A DNA stretch of 64,000 bases from positions 6,048,631 to 6,112,630 of the forward strand of contig NC_051108.1 of the NCBI RefSeq assembly GCF_901709675.1. The letters run 5' to 3'. Position 1 is the stretch's first letter; every line of letters begins with the position of its first letter. The DNA is from Syngnathus acus. Lineage: Eukaryota; Chordata; Actinopteri; Syngnathiformes; Syngnathidae. Below, piece by piece: positions 11,731 to 23,073 of this stretch. Position numbers and translations under genes: made by a program. The notes under the pieces are model-generated. The model had not been told where the DNA came from. It saw only the letters and a program-made list of their open reading frames with translations, and ran no database searches.

Positions 11731-13109
11731 GTGGCGGCCTGCCTAAGCCCCCTCTCTCTATACCCCTCTCTCTTGTTTCCCACTCAGTATTTCATCATTT
11801 AGCGCGTCTTTTCGACATGACTAACATTCAAGCCGATATAAGACAGCATTTGACGGAGTACACATCGTGGCGACGTGCCTTTTGATAGCGATTAACACCT
11901 CTGTGTGTTGTTGTGTGTAGCTTTATGGCGTTGTCGACCTGTCCTCCCCCATCCCACTAAACCCGACGTTAATTGAATTTAATATCGTTTTTAATTCCAC
12001 ACGGCAACGTGATATAAACGTGGTGGCGTTTTTATTTGATTTATTCCGAGTTGCAAGAGCACGGGATCCTTGATCAGCCATGTCCTCCACGCGGAGACAC
12101 CGAGCTGCCATTGGTCGGTCACGCCGACGATGTCCCACTTGCAGCGGGAAAGTCAAAGTCCACTTTCGTTAGTGTCGGACCGAACAAGAAGCGACCAAAA
12201 CGTTTTACAACACTCATGCGTGACGTCCTATGGTTGTGTGTCACCGGTGTTTATAAAGTTGGGTGTGAGGCAGTAATGTGTTAAACCTGCTCACGTTCTC
12301 AAATATTGTCATTTGCGAAAGATTGTCAAAGGTTATGAACCTATTCTCTTAAACTCGTAACAAACAATGCTGCCTATGTATTGTTATTTTTCTGGACTCG
12401 TACTCTTAACTACTCTTTGACATTTTGGCACCGCAACCTCCACCACCCTTTAAAAATCATTAAAGTTGCCTATATTAAGAGTTCTAATTTTAAATGTCAT
12501 GTAAAGGAAAAATAAATGGTCTTGCAACAATTAATACATTCTGTTAAACTGTTTTCACATGGATACTCCCACGTTTTTATACACGTAGTGAGTAATAAAT
12601 TAGGAATACATTGTTAGTGGTGAGTGATTTGTGGGGGGGAATCTGATAAACCAGGTCACAATAGTATGATATTTCTACAAATTACTGACCTATCTAAAGT
12701 GTTGAAAATGCCTTGTAAATGGCTCGGCAAACTCGAAAGGGATGGCCTTGGAGATGCAAAGATTCTACACAGCAATATGGACCTATGAATTTTCATTCAT
12801 TTCATAAAAGGAATGAAAGGAAAACTGTAAATATAAAACCACTCGGTACATCCAGTATTTTGATACATGGATTGTAATACAATTTGACAAGTTTAAGTGT
12901 TACAATTCAGTGAGGTGACTGTAAATGTGGCGTTTCCTTCAAAGATGTAATCAAAGTTAAATGATTCATTTCGATTCCATGCACTCATATTTTACATCAA
13001 AACGAAATCAAAACTTTAATTTCAGGCAAATGGGCTGGGAACAGAGTGTGAAAGCAGGGAGCATGACTGGTCATGTTTCTGCCCTAATCTGTATGTTATT
13101 TTCTAATAG
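11730..13109. other. mga: Probable mga 5' UTR intron
   Basis: No gene is visible. The stretch runs from the candidate donors near 11690-11727 to the acceptor at 13108-13109 (TTCTAATAG). The composition is AT-rich. Confidence 0.5.
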
Positions 13110-13129
13110 GATGAAGTGAGCCATCAGTA

Positions 13130-16100
13130 ATGCCCGCGACACAGCCTCAACCCACAACAATGGAGGACCAGGATGTTGAGGAGGGACCCACGGCTAGCGT
13201 CCCCACTTCAGATCCCGTCACCGCCGTCCCTTCCTCCACGCCTCCTTCTCCCACCAGCGGCATCTCTATGGCGAGTAACGGCGACGGTGTGACAGCCCTC
13301 CACTCCCCCGCTGAGGCCAGTCCAGCAAAGCCCGCCGTGGCGCTACCCACCATTTCTGGGACGAGCCCAGCCGGTTCGCACATTGTGTCAGCATCGGACT
13401 CTCCGGCATATGCTGCGAGCATCATGAAATCGGCGGTAGTGGATTTTGGGAACCCGAACGCGGGCAATGAGTACCCTAACACGCTGACGTGCAAAGGCGT
13501 GAGCGTGACGCTGGAGAACGACCGCGTGTGGAAGCAGTTCCACAACTGCGGCACGGAGATGATCCTCACCAAGCCGGGCCGCCGCATGTTCCCGTACTGC
13601 CGCTATCGCCTGACCGGACTGGACCCGGAGCGGCACTACAGCCTAATGCTCTCCATTGTACCGTCGGATAAGTACAAGTATCGCTGGAACTCGCCCAAGT
13701 GGGAGGTGGTGGGGCCGGCAGAGTATCAGACCCAGGTTCTGGTACGGGCCTTTTCCCACCACTACTCGCCGTGCCGCGGCTCAGACCTGATGGGCTGCAT
13801 GCTGTCCTTCTACAAACTGAAAGTGACCAACAACCCCAAAGACCTGGAGGGCCACATTGTCCTCACGTCAATGCATCGCTACATCCCCCAACTCCACGTC
13901 ATCCCCCTGCTCAATGATGACATCACACCACCACTGGTCATGGGACCGGAAAGCTTGACGTTCACCTTCCCGCAGACAGAATTCATGGCGGTGACCACCT
14001 ACCAGAATTTTCTCGTCACACAGCTGAAGATAAACCACAATCCTTTCGCCAAGGGCTTCAGGGATGACCGGGACGAACCCCGCTTGCGCAGCGTCTCAAT
14101 GGAGATGCTCCGGGGTAACATGGGACCACATGAGGAGCAACCAGGAAGCAAACCTCTGGACGAAAGGTAGTTTTGGGAAACCTTTGAAAACATTTACCTT
14201 TGGCCAAGGAGCAAGATTAAGCTACTACAATGTAATAGATAATCCATACATTTGTTGAAGGTTCCGGAAAAAATTCAAGCATTAAGTTTGTTTCTTTGAA
14301 GGTGTGTGCTAAACACTATCACCAATTACTTACTGGATCGATTTGTGTTTTTCTAATTTTACAGCCCTGACTCGTCTTACGACCACACTGAGCAAAATGG
14401 TGACATCGATTACGACGAGTCGCCCAGCAAGCGGCCGCTCATCAAAACCCCAACAGTATCTGTGGCGTCGGTCCCGAGAACCTTTGGTAGGTGCCACAGC
14501 AAAAGGAACGGCCGCTGGAGCAGATTGAAGGGAAGATTGAATCTGGCGGCGTCGTTGTCTGCGGCAGCGAGTGTCTCTGCTGAATCTGAATTGGATGAAG
14601 TCGAGGGCCTCACCTTTGTTTCATTCGCCACCAGGGTAAATACTACTTTCATTCAATTTTTTTTTTTTTTTTTTAAATGTTTCATTTCCAAAACATAATC
14701 AAATGTAATAAGAGTAATAACAGATTCAGAATAGTATTTAACTGCACAATCTCCCATTTTTCCAGTCATCAGTTTTGTGTACTATATAATACAAACAATG
14801 TATTTTTTTGTTTTAATTGGAAGAGAGTTATCAGTTATAGAATGTGAACATGCATTAATACATTACAAAAATAGACATTACTCTACTATAAATATTTGTG
14901 TCAAAAATAAATTCAGATTTAATATAGGCAATATAACCTTGCATTGTGAAATGTGGCAGCCATTTTGGGCTCACGGTATCCATGGTAAACATAAACAAGG
15001 CTGTGTAGTCACATGAGGGGAAGACTGCATGGTAAATGCAAGAAAGGGAAGGTGATTCACAAGGAAACGTTAGACCACAAAGGTTCTCTTTGACTGTCAT
15101 CAACTAATGCTCCAAACGTGAAACCTACGCAAAGTTTCACGTCTACTGTAGTGGTTAACACTAACACTGTCTGGTTGGGACCTGTGCCTTTGTTTAGTTT
15201 TTGCACTTTTATGTTTTGTGAGCGCCTTTTGTTAAGCATCTGGGTGTTTAGTTATCATTTATTCATCACTCTTATTTATTCATTGTTTGTGCCTTCTTTT
15301 TATTTTTTGTGTTTACTTGGATGTATATTGTGTACTATGTCTTGTCACCGTGGGATAGTGGGAACGTAATTTCGATTTCTTTGTGTGTCTTGGCATGTGA
15401 AGAAATTGACAATAAAGCAGACTTTGACTTCGACTTCATAAAAGTACCATATAAATGATATATTTCACTTTCATTTTCACTTTTTAGAAATCACATTGAG
15501 AGTTACGTTAGAGCAACAAACAAAAATAGTTCAAATACATGACAGAGCCAGGGTATAAAAAAAAAAAATTAAACCGAGCATTTTGAGGCCATGCTAAAAC
15601 TGAATTCATTGTGTGAAATGGGTAATTTGTAAACCGAGATCACATTTGTGTATGTGTGTAAAAAAACCAACAAAAAAAAAAAACATTGCATTATACCAGA
15701 TGTGTCCTTGAGTGTGGTCTATAGTCATGTCCATATACCTTTAAACTCATCTTTTCCATGTCACAGGAAGCTCTGGAGAGTCACATCCGAGCCGAGCCAT
15801 CCTATAAGTCTCCGCCGGTCTCGCCCGACTCCTCCTTGATGACTCCCGCGCAACCAATGGAAACTGGTACAAAAGTGTTGTTTTACAGCTGTTCTAACAA
15901 TTTGTTTGTCACCTCGCAAGTCTAATCATTTGACATATTACAGAGGAGGCGACTGCAGAGACAACTGAGGAGAAGATTGTTCGCCTGGAGGCCATCTTAC
16001 TAGAGGACCTCAAAGTGGCCAAGTACAGACAGGTGATCCACCCTGTCCTGCAGGAAGGTGAGCGGATGCACATGGACAATTACAGTGACATAATCAGAAT

Positions 16101-19100
16101 AAAATCTAACCTTGATTGTGTTCTGTTTCAGTGGGCTTGAAGTTGAGCTCTCTGGATCCCAGCATGCCCATTGACCTGCTCTACTTGGGGGTTCGCCTGC
16201 CACTGCCACCCCTCAACCTCCCAGCGCAGGATCATGACAGTAAGTCGGCACTCACCCCAGCTAACACACCCATTGCTAAATTGGCAACACTGACTGTGGT
16301 TTTGTAAACTAGCTTCCTTTTTGTTTGCAGCGTTTTATTATTTTATTTCTATTTTTTTAGTGGAAGGGACACGCTTTGAACTACAAGCTACTAAATAAAT
16401 TTCCCTGCCCTTGTAGTTTATGCAACCTTGTGACATCGAGAGCTAAATGCAGAGTGTTTGCCTTGCAGGTGAGGGATTGGCTTTCATCTCCCGAACAGGA
16501 AAAACAAGTGACATGACCAAAATAAAGGGTTGGAAAAACAAGTTTGTTCATAGCAAGCAGCCAAGCGATGGTGAGGCGGCTTCTATCGTCTTCTGAGCGA
16601 GTTACTGGCTTGCAAATGTGAACTCATTGTCATTTAATTTCTTTTATTCCAGGCTCCCAGAAGAACATGTCGGCCTTCTGCAGCAACATGCTGGACGCGT
16701 ACCTGGAGAGCGAGGCCCAGCAGATCAGCGAGCGCGCCGCCGCCTTCTCCGCCGGCCCCGAGGCCCCCGTGGCCTACCGGCTGCCATCCAAGAGCGCCAG
16801 CTACGTAAAGACGCTGGACAGTGCCCTCAAGCACCGCAAGACCACCATTGCTGACATCAACAACAGGCCCTGCCCGCTCTCCTTTAAGCCGCTGCTCTAT
16901 GCTGCATTGAAATCGCCGCCTCCACACCTGGCGACCACGGCCGCTTCCAGTAGCGCTTCTCGTCCACACAGGTAACAACTTGATAGCGGTTTCCTTTTGT
17001 AAAAGTCATTTTGTGAGAAGTAAGCTTCTCCTTATTAGCACTGGTCAAGTCTTGATAGACTATAATGAAAGGTGAATGGTGAAAATCAATACAATAAACC
17101 ATGTTTTTTGTAATGGGACATTTTCCTATCCCCGTGCGGTCAGACCGGCGCAGACTTCTCAGCTGATATCATCAGTCGCCCAGCAAAAACTGTTTGAGAT
17201 GGAAGATGACGTGGTCAGCCAGGGTTGCTCACGAACTCAACTGACCTCCGAAAGGGTCTCAATCTCGTTAGCTGTGATGCTAACCAAAGAGGTACCATAT
17301 ATGATATACAATACATGATAATAAACAGAATTAGTCCTATGGAGTTCAAGCATTTTCACCAGGAAAGACCTTCAAATCTTGTTTTCCTCCTGCTTTTTAA
17401 TCAGAAGCTGCAACAGCAGACTGAGAAATACCCCCCGCATTCAGCCAGGAAGACTGCAAGAACGAAATGCGGACAAGAGTTCTGCCGACTAGGCTGCGTG
17501 TGCTTCAGCCTTCTTTATCCTGTCGTGGGGCCGCTCCACTGCCGCCAGCCCGCCTGCATGTTTGGCTGTACGTGCTCCAAGCAGACGACACAGGATGGTC
17601 TGTTGCAAGATGAAGCGACCGCTGGTAAGATTTTCAAATATTTCAAAAAAGCCTCAAATATTAAAAAATATATTTAAAAAAAAATCCCCTTGTGTTTTCT
17701 GCCAGCAGGCACCGCTCTGGTGTATAAGCAGTGTTCCACCGCGAAGACCAAAAAATTGTGGAATCGCAATTGTTTAGACACAGATCAAGATCCCCTCTTT
17801 CAACCCAAAAGCCAATGTGTGCCCCCTGCAAAGCCTCTCGAGCCATATAAGGCGCCTCTCCAACCGTATAAGGCACCTCCCAGCCAACAGGTATCAATGA
17901 ATAGATAGATAGAAAAATGATGAATAAATGGAAGTTTCCTGTAAATGAGAAACATGAATCTGCAATTGCAGATTCAAGAAGAGGAGAAGGATCCTGTGTA
18001 CAAGTACTTGGATAGCTTCCTGACGTGCGCGCGGGTTCGCGCCTTCAACACCAAGCCACCGTCTCAAAACAAACTTGATTACATACCATCCCTGGCCACC
18101 AACTCCATCAAGCGGAGTCGGCCCACCAGTGAGCCCAAAGCGCAAGGTAAGAACCATTACGATGTCGCCTGATTATAATTTGACATGCTTATGAGTTGAC
18201 AATAAGTCCTGTGTTTCCTTTGCAGAAAACTTGGTATCCAAAGAGAAGATGGCTAAAAAACAAATTGAGATCCAATCAGTATGTAACTGGGAGGAAGACC
18301 GAGAAATGATCTTGGAGACTTTGTGCAGGCGCCTTCATCAGGATAAACTGTCCGAGCCCTTCAGCATCGGACCGTATCTCATCCATCCTGTCACCAAGAT
18401 CTTTATCCAAAAGCCCAGTGGGTCCCACCTAACCTATAGAGTGAGTTTTATGTGCCTGATTTACTAAGATCCCAAATAGCAGGAGCAAAGTTGCATAAAT
18501 AACTGCGATATGATATAGTATGTTTTGTCAGACGAAAGACTTATGGATCGGCCTCCACGTCGGTTTTAATGGTTGTACCCAGAGACGGGAAAACACAACC
18601 TGCTATGTGACCAGTCTGTGGTGTAGGATAGGAAATGACATTATGTGTCCTCCAGGTACGTGTTAGTCGATCGTCAAAAGTTCGCGATGGAATCGAGGAG
18701 CATAGCTACAATAAGACTGGAGAAGACCCCGAGCAGTCCGTGCAGCACTCAGAAGTCAAGCCCTTCCTGGCTGGCGTGTTGCCCGCTGGACTGATGGTGG
18801 CCAGAACCAAACCAGTCGGCCAACAAGCCTCCGAACTCATACAGGTTAGACTCGGGAACATGTATGTTACTGGTGAGATTTGTTTTTTTTCCTTTTTGTT
18901 TTTCATTTTATATTCATAATATTTTGGATTATATTTTACGCAAAATACATTCCATTTAAATTTGTCCATGATATTTTCGAACTTCATTACCATAAGGATT
19001 AATTACATTTTTGGGCCATGTTTTTGTGGAATATTTAGATCAAATATCTGTCAGGTTGTTTTGGTTTTCTGATGTGTTTTTCGTTTTCCGTAAACAGGTG

Positions 19101-21685
19101 AATGGCAAAAGCTACAATTATGTTAACCTGTTGCTAGGCAGCATGGGTGCACTCCACCCAGCCAATCGACTAGCAGCATACGCCACGGGTAGGCTGCAGC
19201 TGCGTGCAGACCTTACTCGCAGGGTGGACCAGACCGCCACTGCCACCAGCGTGCTCAAAGTTAACGAAAAGCCTGCCAATCAAAACTTAGAGACTGCAAA
19301 ACCTGCTTGTCAAAACTCGATGGCTACTGGCAGACTGCTACCCTTGGTCATGTCAGCAAAGAGCATCAATGATGTCCAGACCCATCCTCGGCTTTGTATG
19401 TTCATTTTTTTAATGTATCAAAAATCTTTGTATGATTTGTTCTGTAAATTTTCAATTGGCAATCAAAATCGAAAAAAGTAAAAAAAACAACATTGAATTA
19501 AGAAATCAGTGTCTTACTTTTTGACTGCCAATTGAAAATGAATAGAAGGAATTATGAATGCCGCCTTAAATTTATCTGTTTAATTCCTAATTGTTCTCCC
19601 CTCAGTTCAACTGTTAAAGCAACCGTGTGTGAAAAAAGAACCCGAAAGTCCACCATCGAGGCAATTGGCCCCCCTCGCCGCCATCAACCCTTTCCAGCGG
19701 ACACCCCGCTCGCCAGTCTCACTCACTGTGTCGCCCTCGCTGAAGACGCCCAGCTTTTTGAGCCAGAGCGGCACCTACACCTTCAGAATCTGCCCACCAT
19801 CATATCCGGGCGAGAAGGACAAAAATCTTTCCAGCGTCAATTTACCAGGGGGTTTTAGCCTCATTCGTTTACCAAAGCCAGCAGGTCCAAACGAACCCAA
19901 AAGTCCAGCTGCTCAGGAGGGGACGTCTAATGGCTCTGTAATGGCGGCGGCCATTAATGGAACCCAGGCGATAAAAGAAGAGCACCTGAGTTCTTCGTCA
20001 GATTGCGAATCCAGTATGACTGATAGCGCAGACAGTGACGTGAGTAAAACCTTTAAAACAAGCTTAACAAACGTGTGTGTCCTGCCCCCCCACCACCTCC
20101 CAAAACTTTTTGAAAAGAAAGTGCCCCATCTTGCGTGCAGGTGGACTCCATCATAGACATTGAGAGCATTGAGGACTCCAAACAGCTAGTGGCCCAATAC
20201 AAGCCACCTGTACTGTGCACGGACAACCCCAATGAGCCCAGAACGAAGAAGCGCAGGAACCACTCCGTCATCGAGAAGCAACGGCGCATAGAGCACCGTG
20301 CGCTTTTTGACGAGCTGCAGAATGTCCTCGGCCAAGATGGAGGTTCCAGACTGCACCTTCTCTCACTGGTTGGTGTTATGGCGTTTGTTACTTAGGACGT
20401 GGGTGTGTGTACTGAAAATGTCTCATTAAATTGTGGCAGTATTTTGACAATTTATTTTAAGCTCGTTACTTATGTGTGACTCTTAGGCTTTGAGAGAAAT
20501 CCAAATGCTGAAGTTCTTCTCTGACGGCCTGCTGGAGAGGAAGAAGAAGCTGGCCCAGATCCAGGCGCGTCACGTGAAGAAATTGTCTTCCTTGTCTGGT
20601 GTGTGCTGCTCCTATTGCATTGCAAAGTTAAAAACAAAACAAGCAAACAAACCAAAAATGTAAAAAGCTGAAGTCTTTGTTTTTGTTTTTAGGTAAGCCT
20701 GAAGACCTGATCAAACGCAATTTGAGCATGGTTTTCAGTAGCTTGAAGGACAAAGGCAGCTCCAAAGCAAAGCCTTTCTTCATGCGTCTGTACCAATCAA
20801 AAGAGGAGCCTGCCAAAGACGCCACCACCACCAGTCCGCCTTCCCCAGTCTTAGCCCCGACACCAGAGCCTCAGCTCCTTCCACCAACGCCGCCACCTGT
20901 AGACCCAACACACCAGCTTGAAGCACCGTCACTTCCATCTCCCGCTCCCCAAAAGCCTGTCCAACACAATAAAACGCCTCCCGCTCAACCCAACAAATGC
21001 AACAAGACTCCTCCACCCGCACAACAATTTGCCATCCCTCTAATTCGCTCCAAGACAGGCAGACTCATCCTGCCTTCGTCCATGAAACCTGGTAAGTTCA
21101 CACGTCTATGACCAACCATGCATTTCTGTTCCAATGATGTGCTCGCTTCTTGCACCAGCAGCTCAAGGCATCTACACGCTCATGCTCATGAAACCCAAAC
21201 AGGACGCAGACGTTACGTCTACCAACTCTTCTAACACTGACTTAACCGACTCCCTGGACCGAGCATCACCTACAGACGCGGACCAGGACAGTCCCGTTCA
21301 AAAACTGACAGTGTATTCCAGGGAACAGATGACACCACTCTCCAATTCGAGTCCATTACCAACGCGGCGGCCTAGAGGCAGACCTCGAAAAACCCAAAGG
21401 ATCCTGAAAAGTAAAACAAAACCAGAGAAGGACATAATGTTCATCCCGAACAGCCGTAAGAAACAGCCGGCTCAACGCAGGAGAGGGCGGCCTCGCAAGA
21501 GCGAGCCCGTAGCAACCTTGGGGGATGTTGTTGGTCATAGGGCAGCGACCTCTGAGGATGCTGTTGGTTATGGGGGATCGCGGCCGCGCACGCGAGGCTC
21601 CTTGGGTAAGGACTTCCCCAGTGCCAAGCGGCAGTCTTGGATAGACATAGAGATGGAGCTGGACCCCGATTCCGACTCTGACTAA
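13130..21685 (+). CDS. mga: MAX gene-associated protein (MGA), T-box and bHLHZip factor, 19 coding exons
   Basis: Coding exons: 13130-14166, 14365-14635, 15767-15866, 15944-16057, 16132-16239, 16469-16570, 16653-16971, 17144-17291, 17405-17624, 17706-17890, 17972-18146, 18226-18440, 18656-18844, 19098-19395, 19606-20039, 20141-20368, 20487-20598, 20693-21091, 21162-21685. They join in frame to about 1725 aa. The T-box is at about 127-313 (TEMILTKPGRRMFPYCRY; FTFPQTEFMAVTTYQN; NPFAKGFRDD). Next come a conserved VGLKLSSLDPSMPIDLLYLGV block, a Cys-rich element (755-790), a CNWEEDR block, and a bHLHZip (about 1340-1420; KKRRNHSVIEKQRR, then ALREIQML). Two AT-hook-like motifs (RPRGRPRK, RRRGRPRK) lie near the acidic C-terminus ELDPDSDSD. 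Known role: MGA pairs with MAX and belongs to the PRC1.6 repressor complex. Human MGA is about 3000 aa, so this copy is compact. Teleosts carry mga duplicates and I cannot say which one this is. The downstream in-frame Met at residue 11 is an alternative start. Confidence 0.95.
15240..15437 (+). mobile_element. 3' end fragment of a non-LTR retrotransposon
   Basis: The fragment lies in the third mga intron. It ends in the pattern typical of fish L2/CR1-like LINE tails: ATTGACAATAAAG followed by a short imperfect repeat of the ACTTTGACTT type (about 15405-15437). It has no coding sequence. The left boundary is approximate and the family call is from memory of such tails. Confidence 0.6.
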
Positions 21686-22700
21686 TAAGAACGTTTGACG
21701 AGGACCTCAGGCCGCGTTGCTGTGGAACCACACCTGATGTGCCCGTGTTTTGTCTATTTTTTGTGTGTCAGGGTTGCAAAAGGAGGGACATTTTCAGTAC
21801 ATTTCAAAAGATAGGGATTTTTAAAAATAATACTCTAAATTGGAAAACAATTTGGGTCTTTTCAAACAATCAAATTTAAACATAAATATCAACTTGTTTT
21901 GTCATCAGCAGACATCAATGCAAAATGGAGTCAATCTACTTGCCCACACGTGAGGGCAAAACTGCTCAATTTGGTTTCTTCCCATCTTAAGTGAGCAGTG
22001 ATGTACTGTGTGTGAAACTACTCAAATATTTTTAGCTCGCAGAAAGAAAAAAAAAAATCGACCACATAATTCATTACTCCAAAAAATGTTAAGTATTTCT
22101 ATGAAATGTGTGTGCTTGGATGATGCCAAAATGGAAAACTATCAAGACCCAACCATTAATTTGTCTCCCCACCTCCCTCCCCACATATGGCATGTTTCTA
22201 ACTTGAAATTTTTTTCCCTTGATTTGCGGTTATGTATGAATACTCAATGTTGCTAACTGGTCTCAATCAGTTTTTTTGGGTATGTAGACACCGGAGAGCA
22301 TTAATTGACCTGCTGAATGTAGATTCATTTGTCACGACTTCCACCACCGCTTGTAATTTTTTTTGTGTGTCTTTGTTCTTGAATCAAAAGGCTATGTAAA
22401 TCATTGCATTTTAACACACACTATTATGAGAAGGTATTTAAAAGCCTTTTTTTTTTGTTCTGTTGGCCTGTGGAAATCATTTTTTTTTTTCTCAAGAGCA
22501 CTTTATCTTTGATGGTAAAGGGTTTCAATTAGTTGACTGCAAACTGTTATCTACCATGTTTTGTAAGTATTAAAAGGACTAATGTGAATGAATTTAATCT
22601 TGTATTGTTTTTACTCTACTTTGCTGTTAATTTGAACCTAAAACTGTCAAGTTATGTAATTTATTTTTTGACTGAATATTTTTAATTTTTTTTAATTTTT
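21686..22700 (+). other. mga: mga 3' UTR
   Basis: AT-rich sequence after the mga stop, with homopolymer runs (22450-22495). ATTAAA at 22569-22574 is the best polyadenylation signal I see. No ORF has recognisable homology. Confidence 0.55.
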
Positions 22701-22799
22701 AGGAAAACCAGCTTTGGGGGCTGAATTTCTATAATTCGCATGCTTGCTGTTGATTAATTTGAAGTATACTGTCTGTATGTTAAAATAGTGCCTAACTAA

Positions 22800-23073
22800 C
22801 ATCCTCCTCCTCTCTTTTTTCCTGGTCTGTACCTTTAATCCAATCAAGTCAATTAATTAGGCACAAATGCCACCATTGATGTAATCACGAGGCTGGATGC
22901 CTGGGGCCGAGGCGACATGCGGGCCTCCGGCTAAACCGCCCTCAGGAGATTAAGCCTCCACATGTCCCGCCAGCAGGAAGGCTGTCCCACTTTGTGAGAC
23001 GCTCCTTTCTCGCAGTCTGGAAAGGAAATGTTGAACTGATCGTTTTGCAGCGGCGACCATCCGAGGGGACACC
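22800..23073 (+). promoter_or_regulatory. mapkbp1: mapkbp1 5' region and leader
   Basis: A moderately GC-rich stretch precedes the first coding exon. A typical acceptor (CGTTTTGCAG) ends at 23050, so the leader exon 23051-23073 is probably spliced to an upstream non-coding exon that I cannot place. No TATA box is evident. Confidence 0.4.

Noticed and set aside
13147-13587. 146-codon minus-strand frame
   Set aside because: Antisense shadow of the mga T-box exon.
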